Assembly (NCBI RefSeq): GCF_025961225.1
Contig: NZ_JAOQNG010000001.1
Span: 1,525,001-1,589,000 of the forward strand
DNA length: 64,000 nucleotides
Origin: Azospirillum canadense
GTDB taxonomy: Bacteria > Pseudomonadota > Alphaproteobacteria > Azospirillales > Azospirillaceae
Direction of reading: 5' to 3'
Position numbers and translations under genes: made by a program. Below the pieces are notes generated by a model. That model worked only from the letters and a program-made list of their open reading frames with translations, ran no database searches and was not told where the DNA came from. The first letter of the stretch is position 1; each line of letters opens with the position of its first letter. Below, in pieces: positions 35,695-47,863 of the stretch.

Positions 35695-35878
35695 GCCGCG
35701 ATTTGCTTTTCCGCAGCGTGGAAAAGCGTGAATAGACCTTTGCAAAGAGCGGTCGAGGTCGGCATTATTGGAAATGCAAAGGGTGCTTCACCCTCTGTAT
35801 CGGGCGGGTTGTTGCTTCGCATTTATGCGAGCCTCTCGGAAACTGGCCGTGCTGGCTTCAGCACGGCCATTCTTTTTT
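35695..35878 (+). ncRNA. Possible small RNA between two terminators
   Basis: After the IclR terminator there are about 150 bases with no believable gene, and then a second strong terminator at 35845-35878. A terminator there needs a transcript, yet no protein gene ends in it and thiC starts downstream. A small RNA beginning near 35700-35740 is one explanation; backup termination is another. No known RNA family is recognised. Confidence 0.25.
35845..35878 (+). terminator. Second rho-independent terminator upstream of thiC
   Basis: GGCCGTGCTG and CAGCACGGCC form a perfect ten-pair stem with loop GCTT, followed by ATTCTTTTTT. Confidence 0.9.
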
Positions 35879-35952
35879 GTTCTGATCACACATTGTCGGA
35901 AAAGCCGCAATGCGGCGTTGACACCGGTACCCCGCATCCGTAAGCATGGCCG

Positions 35953-36050
35953 TGTTCCAAGGGGGGCCCCTGTTGCGGGGCTGAGATGACACCGGAAGGT
36001 GCGGACCCTTTGAACCTGATCCGGGTCGTACCGGCGTAGGGACAGGAACA
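35953..36050 (+). promoter_or_regulatory. TPP riboswitch (THI box) of thiC
   Basis: The conserved core is complete: GGGGCTGAGATGACACC (pyrimidine-sensing arm, CTGAGA at 35981) and TGAACCTGATCCGGG (pyrophosphate-sensing arm, from 36011), closed by GTTCC at 35953 and GGAAC at 36045. It precedes thiC by about 105 bases. Thiamine diphosphate binding should turn thiC off, probably by masking the ribosome site. Confidence 0.97.
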
Positions 36051-36138
36051 AATGGACCAGAACACGCACGCCCTGAAAAGGGCCTGCCCGCACAGGTCCG
36101 TTCTGCCGCTCCGTCACACCCGGATCTCCACGATCTGA

Positions 36139-37974
<1,836 letters not shown>

Positions 37975-37979
37975 CCCCA

Positions 37980-38018
37980 GTTCCTTCTCCCCTCCGGGGA
38001 GAAGGTTAGGATGAGGGG
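37980..38018. repeat. CCCTCTCCCC-family palindrome between thiC and oxlT2
   Basis: CCTTCTCCCC / GGGGAGAAGG with loop TCC, then TTAGGATGAGGGGG. It separates two convergent genes and may serve as terminator for both. Confidence 0.6.
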
Positions 38019-38079
38019 GCGGCCGAAGGTCGGAAACGCACGCTCATTGCAGCGCTCGGACGCCCTTGCGGGCGCCCCC

Positions 38080-39390
38080 TTACTTCACCGACACCGCCAT
38101 GCGTGCCCGCTCCGCCTCCTGTGCCGCTTCCGTATAACGCGCCCGCATGGGGCGCAGCACGAACAGGGCGAGGAACGCAGCCAGCGCGTTCACGATGGCG
38201 GCCAGGAAGAACACCGCCTGCCAGCTTCCCGTCGCGTTGGTTATCAGGTTGGCGAAGGGCACCAGCAGCGCCGCCGTGCCCTTGGCTGTGTAGAGCAGGC
38301 CGGCGTTGCTGGCGGCGAAGCGCGAGCCGAAGGTATCGGCGCAGCAGGCCGGGAACAGGCTGTAGATCTCGCCCCAGGCGAAGAACACGATGCCGGTCAG
38401 GATGACGAAGGCAATCGGGTCGTGGCCGAACTGGCTGAGCGCCAGAATGCCGGCGGCCTCCGCGGCGAAGGCGACGAACATGGTGTTCTCGCGCCCGATG
38501 CGGTCGGACACCCAGCCGAAGAAGGGCCTCGTCAGCCCGTTCAGCACCCGGTCGATGGACAGCGCGAAGGTCAGGGCGGGCAGCGTGAGGCCCATCAGGC
38601 TGACCGGCGTCTGCGACAGCCCGAAATCCTCCGCGATGGGGCCGAGCTGAGCCGTCGCCATCAGCCCGCCACCGGCGACCATGACGAACATGGCGTACAT
38701 GACCCAGAAGACCGACGTGCGCACGATCTCGTTCGGTCGGTACTGGCGCTGGACGGGGGGAGAGCCGACCCCGCGGCTGAACAAGGCGGGCGGGGGAGGT
38801 TCGGTCAACAGCCAGGCGAGCGCGAAGACGACCAGCCCCTGGCCCAGCCCGAAGGCGAGGAAGGTGGCCTCATAGCCGCTGGACTCGATCATGGTGGCGA
38901 TCGGCACCACGGTCAGGGCGGAGCCCGCACCGAAGCCCGCGGCGGTGATGCCGGCGGCCAGCCCGCGACGGTCCGGAAACCACTTCAGCGCGTTGCCGAC
39001 GCAGGTGCCGTAGACCGCACCAGCGCCGATGCCACCGATGGCCGCCGCCACATAGAGCAGGGCCAGCGAATCCGCGTTGGCGTTCAGCACCCAGGAGGCG
39101 CCGCACAGCAAGGCGCCGGCCAGCACGACGACCCGCGGGCCGAAGCGGTCCACGAACCAGCCCTCCACCGGCACCAGCCAGGTTTCGGTCACGACGAAGA
39201 TGGTGAAGGCGATCTGGATGGCCGCGCGGCCCCAACCGTGCTTGGCGTCGATGGGCTCGACGAACAGGGTCCATCCATACTGGAGATTGGCGATCATCGA
39301 CATGCAGATGACGCCGACAAGCAACTGCATCCACCGACCACCGAACGGCCCCGCGTGGGAGCTGGCGGCTTGCGCACCGTGTTGGCGCAT
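38080..39390 (-). CDS. oxlT: Oxalate/formate antiporter (OFA-family MFS), copy 2
   Basis: A 436-residue major facilitator, closely similar to the copy at 11738-13039 over its whole length (shared LLVGVICMSMIANLQYGWTL-type start, GGIGAGAVYGTCVGNALKWF, FFAWGEIYSLFPACCAD). About 12 helices. The main differences are a longer central loop with Pro residues (TEPPPPALFSRGVG) and a different tail. ATG 39390 has GGGAGGAACC upstream on its strand; an earlier ATG at 39408 lacks one. A 30-base dyad holding an operator core lies about 100 bases upstream. It may differ from copy 1 in substrate or in expression. Confidence 0.92.
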   Translation of the reverse strand: MRQHGAQAASSHAGPFGGRWMQLLVGVICMSMIANLQYGWTLFVEPIDAKHGWGRAAIQIAFTIFVVTETWLVPVEGWFVDRFGPRVVVLAGALLCGASWVLNANADSLALLYVAAAIGGIGAGAVYGTCVGNALKWFPDRRGLAAGITAAGFGAGSALTVVPIATMIESSGYEATFLAFGLGQGLVVFALAWLLTEPPPPALFSRGVGSPPVQRQYRPNEIVRTSVFWVMYAMFVMVAGGGLMATAQLGPIAEDFGLSQTPVSLMGLTLPALTFALSIDRVLNGLTRPFFGWVSDRIGRENTMFVAFAAEAAGILALSQFGHDPIAFVILTGIVFFAWGEIYSLFPACCADTFGSRFAASNAGLLYTAKGTAALLVPFANLITNATGSWQAVFFLAAIVNALAAFLALFVLRPMRARYTEAAQEAERARMAVSVK

Positions 39391-39480
39391 ATGGTTCCTC
39401 CCGGACAACCGCTATCTTTCTTGCTTCTTCTGGCGCGTGCGGAGCGCGTTCGGTCGGTCTCCGCCTCGCTTGTCATTGAA

Positions 39481-39510
39481 ATGCGGCGCCTGGTATGCCA
39501 GACGCCGCAT
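39481..39510. promoter_or_regulatory. Extended operator dyad upstream of oxlT2
   Basis: The core TGGTATGCCA (39491-39500) is flanked by ATGCGGCG and CGCCGCAT, giving a 30-base dyad with 13 of 15 pairs matching. It lies 91 bases upstream of the oxlT2 start. Confidence 0.7.
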
Positions 39511-39631
39511 TCCTGATGCCTTAAAAGCAAGTGTGGCTGACAATTGGTTGCCATAGCAACCAATTTCGCCGGAAAGCGGGTTCAGCCTTCTGTGAGAACG
39601 GAAGGCCGATGCGCCGGGTGGTGAGGAGTTC

Positions 39632-39715
39632 GTAGGTTGGGTGGAGCGAAGCGCAACCCAACACATCGGGCAACGCCGACATGTCGGGTTGCGGCTGCGC
39701 CTCCACCCAACCTAC
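39632..39715. repeat. GTAGGTTGGG-family inverted repeat, copy 2
   Basis: An 84-base element bounded by GTAGGTTGGGTGGAG and CTCCACCCAACCTAC, with inner GCGCAACCC/GGGTTGCGG arms. It is related to the copy at 27746-27830. Confidence 0.85.
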
Positions 39716-39724
39716 GGAATTACA

Positions 39725-40633
39725 TCACTCCGCGGGTTCGGAGACGCGCTGGTTCTGGCCGATTTCGAAGTTGGCCATGATCTCCAGCGCGCGGACCATG
39801 CCGGAATGGTCCCAGGCCTTGCCGCCGTGGGCGGCGCAGGCGTTGAACAACTCCTGGCACGTCGCCGTGTTCGGCAGCGACAGGCCGAGCGCGCGGGCGC
39901 CGCTGAGCGCGAGGTTCAGGTCCTTCTGGTGCAGTTCGATGCGGAAGCCCGGATCGAAGGTGCGCTTCACCATGCGCTCGCCGTGCACCTCCAGGATGCG
40001 CGAGGACGCGAAGCCGCCCATCAGCGCCTGACGGACCTTGGCTGGGTCGGCGCCGGCCTTGGAGGCGAACAGCAGGGCCTCGCCGACCGCTTCGATGGTC
40101 AGGGCGACGATGATCTGGTTGGCGACCTTGGTGGTCTGGCCGTCGCCGTTGCCGCCGACCAGCGTGACGTTCTTGCCCATCTTCTCGAAGAGGGGCTTCA
40201 CCGTCTCGAAGGCCTTGTCCGGGCCGCCGACCATGATGGTCAGCGATGCCGCCTTGGCGCCGACCTCACCGCCCGACACCGGCGCGTCGAGATAGTCGCA
40301 GCCCAGCTCGTTGATGCGCTTGGCGAAGGCCTTGGTCTCGATCGGGGAGATGGAGGACATGTCCACCACGATCTTGCCCGGCTTCAGCCCCTCGGCAACG
40401 CCGTTCTTGCCGAACAGCGCGGCCTCGACGTGCGGGGTGTCGGGGACCATCGTGATGATGACGTCGGCCTTCTCGGCGACTTCCTTGGAGGAACCGCAGG
40501 CCTTGGCGCCCTTGCCCAGAAGGTCTTCCGGGGCCGGGTTGATGTCGTAGACGTACAGCGTGTGGCCAGCGTCCGCCAGATGGGCGGCCATGGGACGCCC
40601 CATGATGCCGAGACCGATGAATCCAACGTTCAT
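39725..40633 (-). CDS. glxR: 2-hydroxy-3-oxopropionate (tartronate semialdehyde) reductase
   Basis: A 302-residue beta-hydroxyacid dehydrogenase that reduces tartronate semialdehyde to D-glycerate with NAD(P)H. Motifs: cofactor loop VGFIGLGIMGRPMAAHL at the start, DAPVSGGEVGAKAASLTIMV substrate loop, catalytic lysine in GQTTKVANQI, and the HQKDLNLAL helix. The start ATG at 40633 has GCGAGGAAAT on its strand. It is the third gene of a gcl-hyi-glxR set on the minus strand, the glycerate pathway of glyoxylate use. Call is firm; the garR/glxR choice is by context. Confidence 0.94.
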   Translation of the reverse strand: MNVGFIGLGIMGRPMAAHLADAGHTLYVYDINPAPEDLLGKGAKACGSSKEVAEKADVIITMVPDTPHVEAALFGKNGVAEGLKPGKIVVDMSSISPIETKAFAKRINELGCDYLDAPVSGGEVGAKAASLTIMVGGPDKAFETVKPLFEKMGKNVTLVGGNGDGQTTKVANQIIVALTIEAVGEALLFASKAGADPAKVRQALMGGFASSRILEVHGERMVKRTFDPGFRIELHQKDLNLALSGARALGLSLPNTATCQELFNACAAHGGKAWDHSGMVRALEIMANFEIGQNQRVSEPAE

Positions 40634-40666
40634 GGCAATTTCCTCGCTTTTCTTAGGGCGGATCAA

Positions 40667-41464
40667 TCAGGCGGCGACGGTGTCGGTGCGCTGAGCGGCG
40701 CGCATCCAGCCGAGACCCTCGCTGGTGCCGCGGGCGGGCTTGTACTCGCAGCCGACCCAGCCGCTGTAGCCGAGCTTGTCCAGGGCGGCGAAGACGAAGG
40801 GGTAGTTGATCTCGCCGGTGCCGGGTTCGTTGCGGCCGGGGTTGTCGGCGATCTGCACGTGCGCAATCTTCGGCAGCAGGCGCTGGATCGTCGGGACGAG
40901 ATCGCCCTCCATGATCTGCATGTGGTAGACGTCGTACTGGATGTAGAGGTTGTCGGACCCGACCGCCTCGATCAGCTGCTCCGCCTGCTTGGTGTTGGTC
41001 AGGTAGAAGCCCGGAATGTCGCGCGTGTTGATCGGCTCGACCAGGAAGCGGATGCCGGCCTCCTTCAGGGCCTTCGCGGCGAACTTCAGGTTGTCGACCA
41101 GCGTGCGCTCCAGCGTGTCGCGCGACACGCCGGCCGGGGCCTTGCCGACCAGACAGTTCAGCTGCGGGCAACCCAGCGTCTTCGCGTACTCGATGGCCTT
41201 GCCGACGCCGTCCTGGAACTCGCCCACGCGGTCCGGCAGGATGGCGATGCCGCGTTCCCCGGCGTCCCAGTTGCCGGCTGGCAAATTATGCAGCACCTGT
41301 TCGAGGCGGTTACCCTTCAGACGCTCGGCCAGGACGTTTTTGTCGTAGGCGTAGGGGAACAGGTACTCGACCCCGGAAAAGCCGTCCTTCGCGGCCGCGG
41401 CGAAGCGGTCGAGGAAATCCAGCTCGTTGTAGAGCATGGTCAGGTTGGCGGCGAACTTGGGCAT
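40667..41464 (-). CDS. hyi: Hydroxypyruvate isomerase
   Basis: A 265-residue TIM-barrel isomerase of the AP-endonuclease 2 family that interconverts hydroxypyruvate and tartronate semialdehyde. Motifs: MPKFAANLTMLYNELDFLDR start, FLVEPINTRDIPGFYL, QYDVYHMQIMEGDL, IADNPGRNEPGTGEINY and the GWVGCEYKPA end, which together hold the metal-binding Glu, Asp, His and Glu. The gene lies between gcl and glxR; the gap to glxR is 33 bases. RBS CCGGGAGAGAG precedes its ATG. Confidence 0.94.
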   Translation of the reverse strand: MPKFAANLTMLYNELDFLDRFAAAAKDGFSGVEYLFPYAYDKNVLAERLKGNRLEQVLHNLPAGNWDAGERGIAILPDRVGEFQDGVGKAIEYAKTLGCPQLNCLVGKAPAGVSRDTLERTLVDNLKFAAKALKEAGIRFLVEPINTRDIPGFYLTNTKQAEQLIEAVGSDNLYIQYDVYHMQIMEGDLVPTIQRLLPKIAHVQIADNPGRNEPGTGEINYPFVFAALDKLGYSGWVGCEYKPARGTSEGLGWMRAAQRTDTVAA

Positions 41465-41518
41465 GTCTCTCTCCCGGATTTAGGTTTCGGGCCGTTCGTT
41501 CTTGTCAGGATCGCGTTT

Positions 41519-41637
41519 GCCCCCTCCCTAACCCTCCCCCGCCTTTGGCGGTGGAGGGGGCTGCCGCCGTCTTCCCCTCCACCGCCAAAGGCGGGGGAGG
41601 GAGGGGCCCACGCAGTGGGAGGGAGGGGGCAGCCGCT
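41519..41637. repeat. Large CCCTCTCCCC-family inverted repeat between hyi and gcl
   Basis: CCCCCTCCCTAACCCTCCCC and its complement form long arms around a second palindrome (GCCTTTGGCGGTGGAGG / CCTCCACCGCCAAAGGC). It fills the whole gap between two genes expected to be one operon. Confidence 0.8.
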
Positions 41638-41638
41638 G

Positions 41639-43408
<1,770 letters not shown>

Positions 43409-43607
43409 GGCTTGGTCTCCTCCCTCGGGTAACGGGTCGCGGTTTCGTTGGTACCAAGCATTGATCCCGCGGCGACGGATCGGCAAAGACTTGGCGAAAG
43501 CTTTCCGCGTGATGGAAAAAAGCGCCGAAAGTGGCAAGGAAGCGGCCTTGCGCAGCGGACTTCGCCGCTGCTTGCGCGGGATCGGGCGGGCTGGCATCGT
43601 CCATGCC

Positions 43608-44255
43608 ATGACCACGCTTCCGACACCGTCTCTTCTCGCCATCACCGACCGGTCACAGGCCGCGTTGCCGCTTCCGGAGCTTGCCGAGCGCCTGTTCGCC
43701 GCCGGCCTGCGCTGGTTGTCCCTGCGCGAGAAGGACCTCCCGCGCGAGGAGCAGCGGGATCTCGCCCGCGCGCTGGTGGAGCGGGCGCGGCCCTGGGGGG
43801 CGGTGGTGACGGTCCACGGCGACCCGGCGCTCGCAATCGAGGCCGGGGCCGCCGGGGTGCATCTGGCGGACGGGGGCGATCCCGCCGACGCGCGCCGGCT
43901 GCTCGGCCTCGGCGCGCTGGTCGGCCTGTCGGCCCATGGTCCGGACGGACTGCGCCGCGCCGCGGAGGAGGGCGCCGACTACGCCACGCTCTCGCCCGTG
44001 TTCCCGTCGTCCAGCAAACCGGGTTACGGCCCGGTGCTGGGGCCGGAGGGTCTGCGGCTCCTCGCCCGGGGAACGCCGATCCCCGTTCTGGCGCTCGGCG
44101 GAGTCGGGGCGGAAACGGCTGGGGCCTGCCTCGACGCCGGGGCTGCGGGCGTTGCGGTCATGGGGGAAATGATGCGCGATCCCGACTCCGTGGCCCGATT
44201 CGTGAAATCTATGGCAAGAGAATCGGGCATAAAAATGCCAATCCGAACCGGATGA
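43608..44255 (+). CDS. thiE: Thiamine phosphate synthase (ThiE/TenI family)
   Basis: A 215-residue TIM-barrel protein that couples HMP-PP and the thiazole phosphate to thiamine phosphate. Motifs: [21 protein letters not shown] (in place of the usual VQLREK), [10 protein letters not shown] (family: INDR), [18 protein letters not shown] and the phosphate loop [24 protein letters not shown]. The INDR loop is altered, so it could be a TenI-like or altered-activity member. No strong ribosome site is seen at ATG 43608, so the start is uncertain. Divergent from gcl, within the thiamine-dependent island. Confidence 0.85.
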   Translation: MTTLPTPSLLAITDRSQAALPLPELAERLFAAGLRWLSLREKDLPREEQRDLARALVERARPWGAVVTVHGDPALAIEAGAAGVHLADGGDPADARRLLGLGALVGLSAHGPDGLRRAAEEGADYATLSPVFPSSSKPGYGPVLGPEGLRLLARGTPIPVLALGGVGAETAGACLDAGAAGVAVMGEMMRDPDSVARFVKSMARESGIKMPIRTG

Positions 44256-44302
44256 GCGGATCATCAAGCCAGTCCTGGACATTTCGGGGTGGAATGTGCA
44301 TC

Positions 44303-44312
44303 TGGTATGTCA
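44303..44312. promoter_or_regulatory. GntR-type operator, TGGTATGTCA
   Basis: Context ATCTGGTATGTCAAAT, eight of ten consensus bases. It lies about 97 bases before the second gntR gene, in the same relative position as the site before gntR1. Confidence 0.6.
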
Positions 44313-44408
44313 AATACGAAATCAAAAGACACACTCGCCCACAGGACCGCTGCACTGGCGCCGCAACGCGCGCAGCCCGGCGGACAGCTCAGGGAAATGG
44401 CACTCGAC

Positions 44409-45098
44409 ATGAACCCGCCGCCGATCAACGTGCAGCCGCTCGACACCGGATCGACCTTCCGCAGCCAGGCGTACCACGCGCTGAAGCAGGCGATCTCGCA
44501 GATGGACATCTACGACCACAACGACGAGATCCGGTTGGAGGAGCGGCAGCTCAGCGATATGCTCGGCGTCAGCCGCACGCCCATCCGCGAAGCGCTGACC
44601 CTGCTGGAGCAGGAAGGCTTCATCCGTCTGCAGCCGCGGCGCGGCATCTTCGTGATCCGCAAGACCAAGGCCGAGATCATCGAGATGATCCAGGTCTGGG
44701 CCGCGCTGGAAAGCATGGCCGGCCGTATGGTCGCCGAGCACGCGTCGGACGAGGACATCCGCACCCTCTGGGACCTGTTCCGCAACTTCGAGGAACATGA
44801 CCTGAAGGACCACGTCAGCGAATATTCGGACGCGAACATCGCCTTCCACAAAAGCATCATCCGGCTCGGCGGTTCCAAGCTGATCCAGGAGATGACCGAC
44901 AACCTGTTCATCCACATCCGCGCGATCCGCAAGCTGACCATCGGCCAGGAGAACCGCGTGGAGCGGTCGATCCACGACCACAAGGAAATCATCAAGGCCT
45001 TGGAGCGCCGCGACGTGGACGGGGCGGAGCGCCTGATCCGCGACCACACGCTGGGCCTTGCTGCGCACGTGGAAAAGCACTGCGATTTCCTGGAGTAA
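44409..45098 (+). CDS. GntR/FCD-family regulator, copy 2
   Basis: A 229-residue paralogue of the regulator at 21483-22172, alignable end to end without visible gaps. The recognition region is [31 protein letters not shown], nearly the same as in copy 1. The FCD domain has EYSDANIAFHKSII and ends HVEKHCDFLE. ATG 44409 aligns with the paralogue start; upstream ATGs (44397, 44289) give tails without homology. It is followed by a repeat and then convergent pyk. Since the helices match, both proteins should read the same TGGTATACCA operators but may answer to different ligands. Confidence 0.9.
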   Translation: MNPPPINVQPLDTGSTFRSQAYHALKQAISQMDIYDHNDEIRLEERQLSDMLGVSRTPIREALTLLEQEGFIRLQPRRGIFVIRKTKAEIIEMIQVWAALESMAGRMVAEHASDEDIRTLWDLFRNFEEHDLKDHVSEYSDANIAFHKSIIRLGGSKLIQEMTDNLFIHIRAIRKLTIGQENRVERSIHDHKEIIKALERRDVDGAERLIRDHTLGLAAHVEKHCDFLE

Positions 45099-45099
45099 A

Positions 45100-45252
45100 C
45101 CCCCTCTCCCCTAGAGAGAAACTCCCTCTCCCCTCCGGGGAGAGGGTTAAGGGTGAGGGGCCCGCTAGGGCGCCAACGCAGCCTCGTTGCAGTGCGTTTC
45201 TGGCCTACGGCCATCCCCTCATCCCAACCTTCTCCCCAGGGGGGAGAAGGAG
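45100..45252. repeat. CCCTCTCCCC-family inverted repeat between gntR2 and pyk
   Basis: Arms CTCCCTCTCCCCTCCGGGGA...GGGTGAGGGG and CCCCTCATCCCAACCTTCTCCCC...GGGGAGAAGG are about 70 bases apart, with GCGCCAACGCAGCC between them. The repeat separates convergent genes. Confidence 0.75.
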
Positions 45253-45260
45253 TTTTCCCC

Positions 45261-46724
45261 TCACACCACCTCTTGCGCCTCGCGCTTCGCCGCCGTCCCA
45301 AGCCCATCCGCGGTGATGGTGACGACGCGCAGGCTGTTGGTCGTTCCGGGGGTGCCGAAGGGGACGCCGGCGGTGACGATCAGGGACTGGCCGGGCTGGC
45401 CGATTCCCTCCTGAGCGGCGACGAGGCTCGCCCGTTCGACCATCTCCGCGAAGTTTTGCACGTCCGACGTCCAGACGGGGTGAACGCCCCAGGCGAGCGC
45501 CAGCCGGCGCGCCGTTTCGCGCTCAGCGCTGAGGCCGAGGATCGGCACCGTCGGGCGCTCGCGCGAGGCGCGGCGGGCGGTGGAGCCGGTGGAGGTGAAG
45601 GTGGCGATGCCGGCGGCGGAGATGGTCTCGGCGATCTGCCGGGCGGCGGCCGACAGGGCGTCCGGCGTCGTGGCCTCCGGGCTCGGGTGTTCGGAGTCCA
45701 TGATGCGGCGGTAGAGCGGGTCCGTCTCCACGCGGCGGACGATGCGGTCCATCATCGCCACGGCCTCCACCGGGTGCTTGCCCGACGCGGATTCCGCCGA
45801 CAGCATCACGGCATCGGCGCCGTCATAGACGGCGGTCGCCACGTCCGACGCCTCGGCGCGGGTCGGGGTCGGTTCGGTGATCATGGATTCCAGCATCTGC
45901 GTGGCGACGATCACCGGCTTGCCGGCGGCGCGGCTCATGCGGATCATGCGCTTCTGCAGGCCGGGAACGTCCTCCGGCGGCAGTTCCACGCCCAGGTCGC
46001 CGCGGGCGACCATGACGGCGTCCGACAGGTCGATGATCTCCTTCAGGCGGGGCAGGGCGGCCGGCTTCTCGACCTTCGTCATGATGTGGGCGCGGTCGCC
46101 GATCAGCGCGCGCGCCTCCAGGATGTCCTCCGGCCGCTGCACGAAGCTGAGGCCGATCCAGTCGACGCCAAGCGTCAGGCCGAACTGGAGGTCGCTGCGA
46201 TCCTTCTCCGACAGGGCGCTCAGCGCCAGCGCGGTGCCGGGCACGTTCATACCCTTGCGGTCCGACAGGGTGCCGCCGACCAGGATCTCCGTCTCCGCAT
46301 GGTCCGGCCCGTGGCTGAGCACGCGCAGGCGCAGCCGGCCGTCGTTCAGCAGCAGCTCGTGCCCGTCCTCGACGCTGGCGAAGATCTCCGGGTGCGGGAC
46401 GCAGACGCGGGTGCGGTCGCCGGGCGTGGGGTCGAGGTCGAGGCGGAAACGGTCGCCGGCGGCGAGCGTGACGGCGACGTCCTTGAAGGTGCCGACGCGC
46501 AGCTTCGGCCCTTGCAGGTCGAGCAGGACCCCGATGGGACGCCCCAGTGTTTCCTCCACCGCGCGGATCTGGCGGTAGCGTTCGGCGTGGTCGAACTGGG
46601 TGCCGTGGCTGGCGTTCAGACGGAAAACGTCGACGCCGGCTTCGGCCAGCGCGAAGATCTGGCTGTAGGTCGAACTGGCCGGCCCGAGGGTGGCGACGAT
46701 TTTGGTGCTGCGGTTGCGCGGCAT
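45261..46724 (-). CDS. pyk: Pyruvate kinase
   Basis: A 487-residue glycolytic enzyme that makes pyruvate and ATP from phosphoenolpyruvate. Motifs: RSTKIVATLGPASS start, VFRLNASHG, LLDLQGPKLRVG, the active-site MTKVEKPAAL lysine, MVARGDLGVEL and QMLESMI, and a C-terminal allosteric domain. ATG 46724 has GGAGGCC on its strand. Pyruvate kinase genes near gcl and hyi are known in tartrate/glyoxylate clusters (ttuE), where they finish the glycerate route. Glycerate kinase and enolase are not in the window. Confidence 0.95.
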   Translation of the reverse strand: MPRNRSTKIVATLGPASSTYSQIFALAEAGVDVFRLNASHGTQFDHAERYRQIRAVEETLGRPIGVLLDLQGPKLRVGTFKDVAVTLAAGDRFRLDLDPTPGDRTRVCVPHPEIFASVEDGHELLLNDGRLRLRVLSHGPDHAETEILVGGTLSDRKGMNVPGTALALSALSEKDRSDLQFGLTLGVDWIGLSFVQRPEDILEARALIGDRAHIMTKVEKPAALPRLKEIIDLSDAVMVARGDLGVELPPEDVPGLQKRMIRMSRAAGKPVIVATQMLESMITEPTPTRAEASDVATAVYDGADAVMLSAESASGKHPVEAVAMMDRIVRRVETDPLYRRIMDSEHPSPEATTPDALSAAARQIAETISAAGIATFTSTGSTARRASRERPTVPILGLSAERETARRLALAWGVHPVWTSDVQNFAEMVERASLVAAQEGIGQPGQSLIVTAGVPFGTPGTTNSLRVVTITADGLGTAAKREAQEVV

Positions 46725-46895
46725 GGCGCAGGCCTCCAGAGAGGGCGGGGATGGGGGATGCTGCGTCCGGCCGGTCGGACGGGTCAAACGGCAGCGTCCC
46801 GATTTCCGCATGGCGGGAATTCGCGGAACCCGGTTTGACGGCCAGCGTGAGCCGTGCGGGAATCGGACTGTCCGAATGGCAAACGGGATGGTCGC

Positions 46896-47648
46896 ATGTC
46901 CCCTCCGGTCGCATCTCGGCCCGTTGAGCCGCATCCGGCGGCGAGCCTGATCCTACTGCGCGACGGTGCGGACGGGCTTGAGGTGCTCATGATCCGGCGC
47001 CACGAAGGGCTGCGTTTCGCCCCCGGTGCGACGGTGTTCCCCGGTGGGCGCATCGACCCGGACGACCACGCTCCCGCCGCCACCCCGCTGGACCTTCTGC
47101 CGCAGCGGATGGCGGCCATCCGCGAAGCCTTTGAGGAATGCGGGATCCTTCTGACAGCCCCACCGGTGGAGAGCCGCGGGCTGGCCAGTATGCGCGGGCC
47201 GGCGGAGCAGCCGTTCCGCGAACGCCTGTGTGAGGCGGGGCTTGAACCGGCCGTGCATGCGCTGACCCCCTTCGCCCGCTGGCAGACGCCGGAGACGGTG
47301 TGGCGCCGCTTCGACACCACCTTCTTCCTGGCTCGCGCGCCGGAGGGCCAGGACGCTGTGGTCGATGGCGGGGAGGCGGTCGCGGCGCTGTGGGCTTCGC
47401 CGTCAGCTGTCCTGGAAGCGGAGGGGCAGGGGCGCCTCTCCCTCGTCTTCGCCACGCGCATGAACCTGCTGCGGCTCGCCCCCTGCCGAACCGTGGAGGA
47501 CGCCCTGGCCGAGGCCGCCCGGCACCAGCCGATGGTGGCCATACTGCCATGGGCGGTCGAAACCCCTGACGGACCGGTGCTGTGCATCCCGGCCGGACTC
47601 GGCTACGCGCCGACGGAGTTTCCCGCAGGCCTTGTTCGCCTGGGCTGA
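46896..47648 (+). CDS. NUDIX hydrolase
   Basis: A 250-residue hydrolase of nucleoside diphosphate derivatives. The Nudix box is present but split: FPGGRIDPDD comes first, then an insertion of about 13 residues, then REAFEECGILL, which keeps the metal-binding REx2EE glutamates. This arrangement resembles the NUDT19/CoA-diphosphatase-like branch. The substrate, for example CoA, acyl-CoA or ADP-ribose, is not known; a CoA-linked role would fit the setting. ATG 46896 is chosen because upstream residues lack homology and it leaves space for a divergent pyk promoter. Confidence 0.87.
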   Translation: MSPPVASRPVEPHPAASLILLRDGADGLEVLMIRRHEGLRFAPGATVFPGGRIDPDDHAPAATPLDLLPQRMAAIREAFEECGILLTAPPVESRGLASMRGPAEQPFRERLCEAGLEPAVHALTPFARWQTPETVWRRFDTTFFLARAPEGQDAVVDGGEAVAALWASPSAVLEAEGQGRLSLVFATRMNLLRLAPCRTVEDALAEAARHQPMVAILPWAVETPDGPVLCIPAGLGYAPTEFPAGLVRLG

Positions 47649-47863
47649 ATCCGCCCTTCCCAACGGCTCAGTTTCCGTATTGCGAAATAGCCGGGACCCA
47701 CATCGGCCCCGGCCGCGTTATTCACGCGCAATGCGACTATTTGTGCATTGCACTCCATGCGCATTTCGGCATTATGGCGCAACAAGATGTTACGAAATGA
47801 CGGCTGATGTTGCGGTTAATGTCCGGTCTGCGCGGTAACGCGTCGCCTACACGGGAATAAGCC

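Larger units (their letters stand above)
39391..39724. other. Gap between oxlT2 and glxR
   Basis: About 334 bases that hold the operator dyad at 39481-39510 and the GTAGGTTGGG repeat at 39632-39715. No gene is seen. Confidence 0.6.

Noticed and set aside
35590..35943. Frame of 117 codons between the IclR gene and thiC
   Set aside because: It runs through two strong terminators and towards the TPP riboswitch, has no ribosome site and no recognisable pattern.
43448..43457. Palindrome TTGGTACCAA in the gcl/thiE gap as another GntR operator
   Set aside because: It has the same half-sites but lacks two central bases of TTGGTATACCAA, which changes the spacing. It may still matter for gcl but does not fit the consensus.
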